A program made the translations under genes and the position numbers. DNA of 34,703 bases. Source: Tannerella sp. GTDB lineage: Bacteria; Bacteroidota; Bacteroidia; Bacteroidales; Tannerellaceae. The notes under the pieces were generated by a model. That model did not search any database, was not told where the DNA came from, and saw only the letters and a program-made list of their open reading frames with translations. Shown piece after piece: positions 1-6,661 of this stretch. The stretch is from NCBI GenBank assembly GCA_031276175.1, contig JAISNP010000129.1, positions 1-34,703 on the forward strand, given 5' to 3'. Every line of letters starts with the position of its first letter. Positions within the stretch are counted from its first letter, which is position 1.

Positions 1-4
1 GAAG

Positions 5-60
5 AATGTCGACGTTGTCGCCGATAATGTCGATGTTGTCGCCGATAATGTTGACGTTGT
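5..60. repeat. 21-bp tandem repeat at window edge
   Basis: Two near-identical 21-bp units (5-25 and 26-46, one substitution) and a degenerate third share the core GTTGTCGCCGATAATGT. A small palindrome TTGTCGACAA follows at 69-78. The array may continue to the left of the window. No start codon or coding pattern goes with it, so I treat it as intergenic repeat DNA. Confidence 0.6.
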
Positions 61-174
61 TCGTGTCGTTGTCGACAATGCACGTTTTTGTTAATTCAAA
101 ACGGTTTTTTTTGCCGGCATCCGGTTGTTATGGCAGCATACTTTTGCAGCGCTATTTAATATTTCAGGGAAAAT

Positions 175-207
175 GATAAGCATGTAGTAAATTAACGCTT
201 ATCTTTG
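175..207 (+). promoter_or_regulatory. Promoter with overlapping inverted repeat upstream of tlpA-like gene
   Basis: TATCTTTG at 200-207 matches the Bacteroidetes -7 consensus TAnnTTTG and lies about 35 bases before the chosen ATG. No good -33 TTTG is visible at the usual spacing. An inverted repeat, GATAAGC (175-181) and GCTTATC (197-203), overlaps the -7 box, so it could be an operator. A second -7-like box, TACTTTTG, is at 139-146. Confidence 0.5.
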
Positions 208-241
208 AGGCCTTAATCAACAATTAAAACAGAAAATGATT

Positions 242-1231
242 ATGAAAAAGAAAATGCTTTTTGTATTTGCGGCTTTGATTTGCATCTTATCATGCACAAA
301 TCAGAAGGAAAGCCGTATAGTGATTGACGGGAAAGTGGTGAACGCCGAGGCGGGAAAAGTGTATCTGCAAAAGTTTGAAGAGAAACTGTTTTTTGCGATT
401 GATTCGGCGGATGTAATTGACGGGAATTTTCATTTCTCGACGGTTGCCGCGCTGCCCGAAATTTATGGTTTGACGGTAGATGCGCAGAAAGGCCAGTTGA
501 TGATGTTCCTTGATGCCAATCCTGTGCAGGTTGTTTTGGATCCTTCGGAAAACTATCGCCATTCGGAAGTGACGGGTTCTGCCGAACAGGATTTGTACAA
601 AGATTATCTGCGGCAGGAAGACGTGGTGATTGAGGATTTTATCAAGGCGCATCCCAAATCGCTGGTTGCTACGTATGTATTGTACCGTAATTTTTCATAC
701 AGGCTTTCTCCCGAAGAGATACAGGCAAATATCCGGTTGCTTGACTCGTCGCTGTGGAATACCCAGTATGTAAAAACGTTGGAAGCGCTGGTGGAAACGC
801 TGTTCAGCGTCTCTCCCGGTAAGCCTGCACCCGATTTTACTGCCGACGATACGGAGGGAAGTCCCGTGTCGCTGTCGTCACGATTGGGGAACGGTTATGT
901 GCTGCTGGATTTCTGGGCGTCATGGTGTCCTCCCTGCCGCCGCGAAAATCCGCATCTGGTGTCTTTGTACAATGACTATAAAGACAAAGGATTCGACATT
1001 TTTTCCGTATCGCTGGACAGAACAAAAGAGGCATGGCTGAAAGGCATAGCGGATGACGGTCTTACATGGACGCATGTTTCCGACCTCAAATACTGGCACA
1101 GCGCCCCCGCCGCACTCTACGGCGTACGCGCCATACCGTCGAACTTCCTGATTGATAAAGACGGCGTCATCGTGGCCAAAAATCTTGACAGCGATGTGCT
1201 GAGGACAAAACTGGAGGAGTTGCTGAAGTAA
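242..1231 (+). CDS. TlpA-family thiol:disulfide oxidoreductase lipoprotein
   Basis: A 329-residue protein that probably reduces or isomerises disulfides in the periplasm. It starts with a lipoprotein signal peptide (hydrophobic stretch then LSC, lipid Cys18). Residues of about 20-130 resemble the DUF4369 domain that often precedes thioredoxin domains in Bacteroidetes. The AhpC/TSA-thioredoxin fold fills the C-terminal half, with the active site WCPPC at Cys229/Cys232 and the cis-proline segment AIPSNF. I chose the second ATG (242) because it leaves the compact MKKK n-region; an in-frame ATG lies at 236. The gene is monocistronic, with its own promoter and a strong terminator after it. Partner proteins are not visible. 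The family call is secure, but the physiological substrate is unknown. Confidence 0.9.
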   Translation: MKKKMLFVFAALICILSCTNQKESRIVIDGKVVNAEAGKVYLQKFEEKLFFAIDSADVIDGNFHFSTVAALPEIYGLTVDAQKGQLMMFLDANPVQVVLDPSENYRHSEVTGSAEQDLYKDYLRQEDVVIEDFIKAHPKSLVATYVLYRNFSYRLSPEEIQANIRLLDSSLWNTQYVKTLEALVETLFSVSPGKPAPDFTADDTEGSPVSLSSRLGNGYVLLDFWASWCPPCRRENPHLVSLYNDYKDKGFDIFSVSLDRTKEAWLKGIADDGLTWTHVSDLKYWHSAPAALYGVRAIPSNFLIDKDGVIVAKNLDSDVLRTKLEELLK

Positions 1232-1259
1232 CGAATCGCGTTTAATCCCGTTGTTTCGA

Positions 1260-1309
1260 GTTGCTGCTTTATCATGCCTTGCCGCATGGAAAGCAGCAAC
1301 TTTTCTTTT
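1260..1309 (+). terminator. Intrinsic terminator after tlpA-like gene
   Basis: A perfect 10-bp stem, GTTGCTGCTT (1260-1269) with AAGCAGCAAC (1291-1300), is followed directly by TTTTCTTTT. The loop holds an inner CATGC/GCATG pairing. It starts 28 bases after the stop codon. Confidence 0.85.
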
Positions 1310-1375
1310 GTGACTTCCCGCACAGGGCTTACGCGGCTTCTTCCGGTGAAAGTAAGCCGCAACCGCGGTTGCAGC

Positions 1376-1416
1376 CAATAAAGAACCGCCTTGATACCGG
1401 ACGGTACCAAGGCGGT
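1376..1416 (-). terminator. Intrinsic terminator of the isomerase-like gene
   Basis: A hairpin of ACCGCCTTG (1385-1393) with CAAGGCGGT (1408-1416) and an inner TACCG/CGGTA. Read on the minus strand it is followed by TTCTTTATT. It lies about 45 bases past the stop of the minus-strand gene. A neighbouring perfect palindrome, GCAACCGCGGTTGC, is at 1359-1372. Confidence 0.7.
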
Positions 1417-1459
1417 GTAAAGGTTTCGACCTCTCGATTTCCCGGAGTATCCTCCTTTG

Positions 1460-2335
1460 TTACTTCACGTATTCGGCCTTGTTCAGGTAATCGAAACTTT
1501 GCTGCACGCTGGCGACCGGGTCGTTGTCCGTGTACTGCTCTACTTCGACGTACCAGTCTTTGACTTTGTTGGCGGTCATCTGGTCGAAGATAGGCTTGAA
1601 ATCAATATTCCCGCTGGCGCCGATTTCCTTTTCGTCCTTGATATGTATGGTCTTGAACTGTCCCGGACGGTTTTTCAGATAGGCAACCGGGTCGCCGCCG
1701 CCTGCTTTACACCAGTATACGTCCAGTTCAAAGAACACATGATTGGGGCTTACGTTGTCCAGCAGGAAATCGTAAATCAACTGTTCGCCGATTTTGCGGA
1801 ACTCGAAATCGTGGTTGTGGTACCCGAATGCAATGCTGGCGGCTGCCGTCTTGTAGCCTACCGAGTTGAAATAGTCGCAGTACAGTTGCAGGTCGTCCGT
1901 CGTCGTTTTGCTGTTGACGGGCATCGACGGCTGCACGATGTATTTCAGGCCTGCTTCGTTGTAGGTTTCGATGGCCTTGTCCCACCATGCCATCACTTGT
2001 CCTTCCGTTTCCTTTGTATAGGATTGTCCGAGATGGGCGCTTGTGCATTTCATTCCGAGGTCGGTTACGATCTTCCTGAACTCGGAGGGCGCCAGTCCGT
2101 AGATCTCTTTGTTGCTCGAACTGGCTGTTTCGAGGTTCTTGTATCCCATTTTAGCTACGGTTTCCAGTACGGCCCGGATACCGGATTCTTTCACCATATC
2201 CCTCAGCGAGTACAGCTGAAGGCCGATATTCTTGGCAGGGGCTGCTTCGGTGCAGGAAGACAGCAGTTGAGGCATCACTACTCCGCCTGCCAGCAACATT
2301 GATGCTCGCTTGATAAAATCACGTCTGTTTTGCAT
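1460..2335 (-). CDS. Secreted sugar phosphate isomerase/epimerase (xylose-isomerase-like TIM barrel)
   Basis: A 291-residue protein of the AP-endonuclease-2/xylose isomerase-like TIM-barrel family, many members of which isomerise or epimerise sugars or their derivatives. The N-terminus has a twin-arginine-like motif (NRRDFIKRAS), a hydrophobic segment and LLSSC, suggesting export and possibly a lipid anchor at about Cys28. Barrel features include GLQLYSLRD at strand 1, the metal-site-like stretch FELDVYW, and HIKDEK near the C-terminus. The gene has its own terminator and converges on the tlpA-like gene. The Gfo/Idh/MocA oxidoreductase about 1.1 kb away belongs to a family often found with these isomerases, but it is on the opposite strand and a shared pathway is only inference. 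Substrate unknown. Confidence 0.85.
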   Translation of the reverse strand: MQNRRDFIKRASMLLAGGVVMPQLLSSCTEAAPAKNIGLQLYSLRDMVKESGIRAVLETVAKMGYKNLETASSSNKEIYGLAPSEFRKIVTDLGMKCTSAHLGQSYTKETEGQVMAWWDKAIETYNEAGLKYIVQPSMPVNSKTTTDDLQLYCDYFNSVGYKTAAASIAFGYHNHDFEFRKIGEQLIYDFLLDNVSPNHVFFELDVYWCKAGGGDPVAYLKNRPGQFKTIHIKDEKEIGASGNIDFKPIFDQMTANKVKDWYVEVEQYTDNDPVASVQQSFDYLNKAEYVK

Positions 2336-2415
2336 ACGATTCTGTTTTTGATTGTTTGTTTCGGTAAAAAATTATATTTGTTCATGTAAAAGTCATTCGG
2401 CACGGCAGAAAATGT

Positions 2416-3312
2416 TTATTGTGCTAAAGTAAATGTTTTCCGTCCTATCATGTTTCCGTCCGCAAAGATGTCGACCCGATATGTTCCGGGCGAAAGATAT
2501 TCTTCCACATCCCAGTACATGACGACCTGCGCTTCTTCGCCGTCGTATTCTATTGTTTTCATCATGGAGTATGCGATCTCCCTGTTCTCGAAGGCGAAGG
2601 CGCCGGAGCTGGGTTTGCGGAGGATGTCGTCGTCGGGTTTCATGATACGGACATAGAGGTCTTTTTCGCCGACGGGCGCAGTAATGTTTTTGGCGATGGT
2701 GAACTGTACCATGAGTTGTGCCGTCTTGTCGATTTTCTTTGCAGCTTTTCCTTTGGAGGTCAGGGGGGTGATTCTGATGCCGACGGCATCCAGCCGGCTT
2801 GCCAGACTGACGCGCTCGGTCAGTCTTTCCTTTTCTTTGGTGAGCTGCGCGGCTGCCGAGCTTGCCTGACGATACCGTTGTGTGACTTGCTGGTTTTCTG
2901 TTTTCAGCTTTTGGTTTTCGGCGTTGAGCGAATCTATCTGAACTACGTATCCGCGCATGATTTTGCGGAGGGATTCGAGTTCCTTTTTCAGTTCGTTGAT
3001 GCGGCGGGCATTGGTGGTTTTCACCGTGCGCAGTTCTTCCATCAGGCGCTGTACGCGCATCTGTTCGGTAGTAAGCAAGGCGATGAGGGAGTCGTTGCCT
3101 GCGCTGAATTTGTAGCCTTCGTACTGGAGGGAGAGTTCTTCGTACTCGTCCGTCAGGGAAGCTTTTTCGAGGACGAACAGTTCTTCCATGTCGGACATGC
3201 GCTGCTGCTGCCGGAGGATGTAGTATACCGCTCCTCCGATGAGTATCACGAGTATTACGATTATCGTAATAATCAGCGATCGTCTTAGTGTTTCCCTTTT
3301 ATCCGAGTTCAT
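2416..3312 (-). CDS. Membrane-anchored coiled-coil protein, function unknown
   Basis: A 298-residue protein with one N-terminal transmembrane helix (about residues 12-33, rich in I, V and L), a long coiled coil (about 38-165, repeated E/K/L/Q heptads) and a C-terminal domain of about 120 residues. The latter reads like a beta-rich periplasmic fold (for example APVGEKDLYVRIMKPDDDIL). I start at ATG 3312. A longer frame to GTG 3342 would overlap the -7 promoter box and leave no room for a leader. I do not recognise a named family. The architecture fits a short-cytoplasmic-tail, type II-like envelope protein. It stands alone on its strand, 80 bases upstream of the isomerase-like gene, with which it could be co-transcribed. 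Confidence 0.8.
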   Translation of the reverse strand: MNSDKRETLRRSLIITIIVILVILIGGAVYYILRQQQRMSDMEELFVLEKASLTDEYEELSLQYEGYKFSAGNDSLIALLTTEQMRVQRLMEELRTVKTTNARRINELKKELESLRKIMRGYVVQIDSLNAENQKLKTENQQVTQRYRQASSAAAQLTKEKERLTERVSLASRLDAVGIRITPLTSKGKAAKKIDKTAQLMVQFTIAKNITAPVGEKDLYVRIMKPDDDILRKPSSGAFAFENREIAYSMMKTIEYDGEEAQVVMYWDVEEYLSPGTYRVDIFADGNMIGRKTFTLAQ

Positions 3313-3341
3313 ATTTATCCGTATCATAACAGAATCAGGCA

Positions 3342-3374
3342 CAAAGATAGTGATTTATTAAGGAGGTATGCAAA
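3342..3374 (-). promoter_or_regulatory. Bacteroidetes promoter of coiled-coil gene
   Basis: On the minus strand TATCTTTG (3349-3342) is the -7 box and TTTG (3374-3371) the -33 box, with a 21-bp spacer. The predicted start of transcription lies about 20-25 bases before ATG 3312. Confidence 0.65.
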
Positions 3375-3416
3375 CTTTTTCTTTCGGCGCGATTTTTTTT
3401 GAGCGCGGCGTCGCCG

Positions 3417-3445
3417 TTTGTTTTGGGAGAAATGTCTTACTTTTG
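3417..3445 (+). promoter_or_regulatory. Promoter of Gfo/Idh/MocA gene
   Basis: TTTG (3417-3420), a 17-bp spacer and TACTTTTG (3438-3445) match the Bacteroidetes promoter pattern. The ATG is 42 bases after the -7 box. Confidence 0.65.
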
Positions 3446-3487
3446 CCGGGATTTAATATGATTATAATGCAATATAAGGATTAAGGT

Positions 3488-4492
3488 ATGGAAAAGATAC
3501 GTTTCGGAGTAGTAGGAACCGGCTTTATCACGGAGCATGTGCTGGCGGGCGGTCGGGAAGACGCGCGTTTCGAGGCGGTAGCCGTATGTTCGCGCACGAA
3601 AGAGCGTGGAAAGGCGTTTGCCGCCGCGCACGGTATTCCCCACACGTTTACGTCGGTCGAAGAGATGGCGGCATGTCCGCTGGTGGACGCCGTGTATATT
3701 GCTTCGCCCAACGTGGCTCATGCGTGGCAGAGCATCACGTGTATGCGGAGGGGGAAGCATGTGCTGTGCGAAAAGGCATTTGCATCGAACGTGGGCGAGG
3801 TGCGCACGATGATCGCTACGGCGTACAAGTACGGGGTGACGCTGATGGAGGCGATGAAGCCTGTGCTGACGCCCGGATTCCGCGCGGTGCGGAAGGCGCT
3901 GGCGGCGACAGGCGTCGTCAGGCAGTACTTTTCGTGCTACTGTCAGTATTCGTCGCGCTACGACAGCCTGAAGGAGGGCAGGGTGTTGAATGCCTTCAAT
4001 CCCGAGTTGAGCAACGGCGCCACGATGGATATAGGCGTATACACCATCTACCCGATGGTCGTACTGTTCGGGCGGCCGAAGCAGATATATGCGTCGGGCA
4101 TCAAGCTGTACAGCGGGGTGGACGGGCAGGCTAACGTGGTCTTTACTTACGACGGAGGCCTGTGCGCCACGGTGGTTTACGGCAAGATTGCCGACTCGAA
4201 TCTCCCGACCGAGATTCACGGCGAAGACGGGAGCATCATGCTGGACAGGATTAACGTCATCGGCAAGGCGACGCTGAAACGGCGTAACGGGGAGGTGGAG
4301 CACATCATGCCCGATACGCCGCACCACGAGTATTATTACGAGGTGGCCGAGTTTATCGACCTGATACTGTCGGGCAGGCAAGAGTCGAGCATCAATTCCT
4401 TCGAAAATTCGCTGATTACGATGGAGATTCTCGACGAGATACGCCGCCAGCTGGGCGTAAGCTTCCCCGCCGACGGCTGGCTGAAGCGTTGA
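3488..4492 (+). CDS. Gfo/Idh/MocA family NAD(P)-dependent oxidoreductase
   Basis: A 334-residue cytosolic oxidoreductase with no signal peptide. The N-terminal Rossmann fold (residues 1-120) carries the glycine motif VVGTGFI and the segment VYIASPNVAH. CEKAFASN replaces the common EKP motif that contacts nicotinamide, with Ala in place of Pro. The C-terminal alpha/beta domain contains GATMDIGVYTIYP, typical of the family and likely part of the sugar site. Members oxidise or reduce sugars, inositols or related polyols. The substrate cannot be told from sequence. The gene has its own promoter and ends in a 12-bp hairpin shared with the converging phosphatase gene. Confidence 0.88.
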   Translation: MEKIRFGVVGTGFITEHVLAGGREDARFEAVAVCSRTKERGKAFAAAHGIPHTFTSVEEMAACPLVDAVYIASPNVAHAWQSITCMRRGKHVLCEKAFASNVGEVRTMIATAYKYGVTLMEAMKPVLTPGFRAVRKALAATGVVRQYFSCYCQYSSRYDSLKEGRVLNAFNPELSNGATMDIGVYTIYPMVVLFGRPKQIYASGIKLYSGVDGQANVVFTYDGGLCATVVYGKIADSNLPTEIHGEDGSIMLDRINVIGKATLKRRNGEVEHIMPDTPHHEYYYEVAEFIDLILSGRQESSINSFENSLITMEILDEIRRQLGVSFPADGWLKR

Positions 4493-4503
4493 GCCGTCGG
4501 CGG
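4467..4503. terminator. Perfect 12-bp hairpin between convergent genes
   Basis: CCGCCGACGGCT (4467-4478) is the exact reverse complement of AGCCGTCGGCGG (4492-4503), with a 13-base loop. The stem includes the end of the stop codon of the oxidoreductase gene. There is no U-tract on either side, so it is a hairpin that could act as a bidirectional transcript end rather than a classical intrinsic terminator. Confidence 0.5.
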
Positions 4504-4509
4504 CGGCGG

Positions 4510-6363
4510 TCAGAACGTCAGGTCGTGCAGCGTCTCCCCATTCGCGTGCACTACTTTTAGCGACAAGGCTTTCTTCTTTTTCCGCAGGATCATGACCGTA
4601 GCGGTTTCCACGCGGTTGCCTCCCCCGATCATCACCGGAAAGCGGTTGCCTGCCGTCCCCGCGGGATGGTATGCGTGCCGGTGCGTATGTCCGTTGAGGC
4701 ATATGTCGAACGGCGCCCCGGCCAGCAGCCCGCCCCACAGGGCGAGGCACGGGTTGTAGGCGCCGTCGCCCATTCCGTACAGCGGGATGTGGTGGATAAG
4801 CGCCCGGCGGGTTGCCCGTTTAAACGCTTTGCTCGACAGTTCTTCCCGCAGGAAGTCGGCCTGCTCGCGACGCAGCGCGTCGAAATCGTTCAGACCGTAA
4901 TATACCCACGTACTGTCCGGCTTGTCTTCGCCGCAGTCGAGCAGCACGAAGCGCGTATCTCCCCAGCTGAACGCGCCGAAGGTCGAGCTGCCTGCGTAGT
5001 CGAGCAGCTCGCGCATACGCAGCGAGTAGGCGTTGCGTATCTCATGGTTGCCGCGCAGGAAGACGACCGGATGCGTCTCGGCGCGCACCGCCTCGTTCAT
5101 GCGTGAGAGGAAGCCGATCGCCTCGTCCTCGTCCGCCGGATCGTCGATACAGTCGCCGTTGAAGATCGTAAAGTCGTAGTCCGTGCCTTCGACCTGCGCG
5201 TGCAGCCGATCCAGCACATCCTGCCGCTTGTGGAGGTCGTTGAACACGAGCGCCGTGAAGTCGTCCGCAGCATCGGGTATCCGGAAGGTGTAGATGTTGG
5301 AGCGCACCGTGTCGCCGAACTCCTTCCGGTACGCCCGGTAGAGCGTGATTTCGCGAGCGCATACCCGGTAGCAGTACGTCGCGCCGGGGCGCAGGCCGGT
5401 CAGCCGTATCCTGTGACGTGTCGTATTGCATACCACCTGTCCGTCCGCCACGTCTTCCGCCTTCCGGAGCATGGACGGGTCTGCGCCGTATTCCACCCAG
5501 CCGTGCGCGGGGACGGAGGTGAACCACGTGATGCTTATTCCGCCGTCGAACGGATTCTGGAGATAAGGCTTCGTGCGGAACACGGCGGACGGGTCTGCCG
5601 CCGGACGCACGTCGACAAAGAGCGGTCGGTGGTCGGACGCCACAGGTTCGTCCACAACCTGCCGCCGCAGCACGGCGTACCGGCGCCCGTTGTTATATCC
5701 GAAGACATAGTCGATGCAGCGGCGCGGCGCGTCGGCAGGGCTGGTATGCGCCGCCGTATCGTTCAGCACGGTAAACGAGGCGCTTAATGCCCTGAACGGC
5801 GCCGAGCCGGGGACGAAGTTCATGTCGCCGGCAAGAAACAGCGGCTTGTCCGTGCCCCTCACGGCGCGGTTGACGACGTCGACCGAAGCCAGCCTGTCTT
5901 CCGGCGTCAGTGAGAAATGCGTGCACGCCAGCACGTATCGTCCGAACTCGGCGACAAGCAACACCCTGCTCTCTTCGCGTCCGGGCAGCGGGATGCGCCG
6001 TACCGACAGCGGCCGCTCGCGCGAAAGGATGCCCACGCCGTAGCGACCCCCCTGAAAGTCTATCGCCGGAGCGTAGGTAGCAAACATGAGCGTCCGCCCG
6101 GCCACTTCGCGCAACGTATACGCCCCGTCGCTGCGCGTCGTCGCACTGTCGGCCTCCTGTATGGCGACCACGTCGGGCGCGACGGCATTGATCACGTCCG
6201 CAATCCGGTCGTAATCCCTGACGCCGTCCGTCCCCACGAAGTTATGCGTATTATAACTCATTATGCGGATGGCGTTCGCCTCTCTCGGCGGCACGACGGT
6301 CTCGCCCGTCGCAGCCGCCCGGCAAGTCAATAAAAAGATGATGAATAAAGATAAACGTTTCAT
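4510..6363 (-). CDS. Secreted fusion: endonuclease/exonuclease/phosphatase domain + purple-acid-phosphatase-like metallophosphoesterase
   Basis: A 617-residue exported protein (signal peptide about 1-19) with two complete hydrolase domains. Residues 31-252 are an endonuclease/exonuclease/phosphatase fold: SYNTHNF (Asn38), AIQEAD (Glu70), AGDMNF (Asp180, Asn182) and SDHRP (Asp243, His244). Residues about 262-362 look like the fibronectin-type N-domain of purple acid phosphatases (KPYLQNP, HRIRLTGLRPGATYCYRV). Residues 369-617 are a calcineurin-like metallophosphoesterase with DLH (376-378), GDCIDD (403-408), GNHE (438-441), IHHIP (523-527) and GHTH (558-561). All metal-ligand motifs are present in both halves. 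A plausible role is stepwise cleavage of a phosphodiester and release of phosphate outside the cytoplasm, which is inference. In the Bacteroidetes I know, the two domains are usually separate proteins. Confidence 0.88.
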   Translation of the reverse strand: MKRLSLFIIFLLTCRAAATGETVVPPREANAIRIMSYNTHNFVGTDGVRDYDRIADVINAVAPDVVAIQEADSATTRSDGAYTLREVAGRTLMFATYAPAIDFQGGRYGVGILSRERPLSVRRIPLPGREESRVLLVAEFGRYVLACTHFSLTPEDRLASVDVVNRAVRGTDKPLFLAGDMNFVPGSAPFRALSASFTVLNDTAAHTSPADAPRRCIDYVFGYNNGRRYAVLRRQVVDEPVASDHRPLFVDVRPAADPSAVFRTKPYLQNPFDGGISITWFTSVPAHGWVEYGADPSMLRKAEDVADGQVVCNTTRHRIRLTGLRPGATYCYRVCAREITLYRAYRKEFGDTVRSNIYTFRIPDAADDFTALVFNDLHKRQDVLDRLHAQVEGTDYDFTIFNGDCIDDPADEDEAIGFLSRMNEAVRAETHPVVFLRGNHEIRNAYSLRMRELLDYAGSSTFGAFSWGDTRFVLLDCGEDKPDSTWVYYGLNDFDALRREQADFLREELSSKAFKRATRRALIHHIPLYGMGDGAYNPCLALWGGLLAGAPFDICLNGHTHRHAYHPAGTAGNRFPVMIGGGNRVETATVMILRKKKKALSLKVVHANGETLHDLTF

Positions 6364-6391
6364 AGATTAAATGATTATATAATGTACGCGA

Positions 6392-6399
6392 CAAAAGTA
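6392..6399 (-). promoter_or_regulatory. -7 box of the phosphatase fusion gene
   Basis: On the minus strand TACTTTTG lies about 28 bases before the ATG at 6363. No TTTG is seen at the expected -33 position. Confidence 0.5.
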
Positions 6400-6480
6400 A
6401 GCATATCCGGTCGACGACCGCATCCCGCGCGGCGGAAAAACTGCCGTCCGTTCCAATTGAGCTTGGTGGACCGAACCCGA

Positions 6481-6502
6481 TTGGAGCAGTTGGCTGCTCC
6501 AA
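6481..6502. repeat. 9-bp-arm hairpin next to palindrome array
   Basis: TTGGAGCAG (6481-6489) and CTGCTCCAA (6494-6502) form a perfect inverted repeat around TTGG. It stands where the second array (12103) has a different palindrome (12052-12067), so the left flanks of the two arrays share layout but not sequence. Confidence 0.6.
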
Positions 6503-6511
6503 GTTAGAGCA

Positions 6512-6642
6512 GTCGACTGAACTAAGTTAGTTCATGATGCTGAACTAAGTTAGTTCATGGTACTGAACTAAGCGAGTTCATGATGCTGAACTAAGTTAGT
6601 TCATGATGCTGAACTAATCAGAGTGGCCTGCAGGCGGGTTTT
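6512..6642. repeat. Palindrome array, copy A (131 bp, direct repeat of 12103-12233)
   Basis: A period of 23 bp: the 17-base palindrome TGAACTAAGTTAGTTCA (8-bp arms, 1-base centre) is followed by a 6-base linker, TGATGC or TGGTAC. There are four copies, the third with centre GCG in place of GTT, plus a half copy. The array ends with AATCAGAGTGGCCTGCAGGC and GGGTTTT. It is identical to copy B except for one base in the first linker. It lies 19 bases past the stop of the minus-strand susD gene, so it would be in the 3' end of that transcript. It accounts for most of the gap 6364-6661. Confidence 0.9.
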
Positions 6643-6661
6643 CAGGGGCGGATTGCGGGGA

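Noticed and set aside
3437-4750. 437-residue minus-strand frame opposite the Gfo/Idh/MocA gene
   Set aside because: Antisense shadow of a GC-rich gene: rich in Arg and His, no domain, and it runs into the next gene.
6512-6642. CRISPR-like regularly spaced repeats (also 12103-12233)
   Set aside because: The linkers are only 6 bases and nearly identical, there are no unique spacers and no cas genes, so this is a palindrome tandem array.
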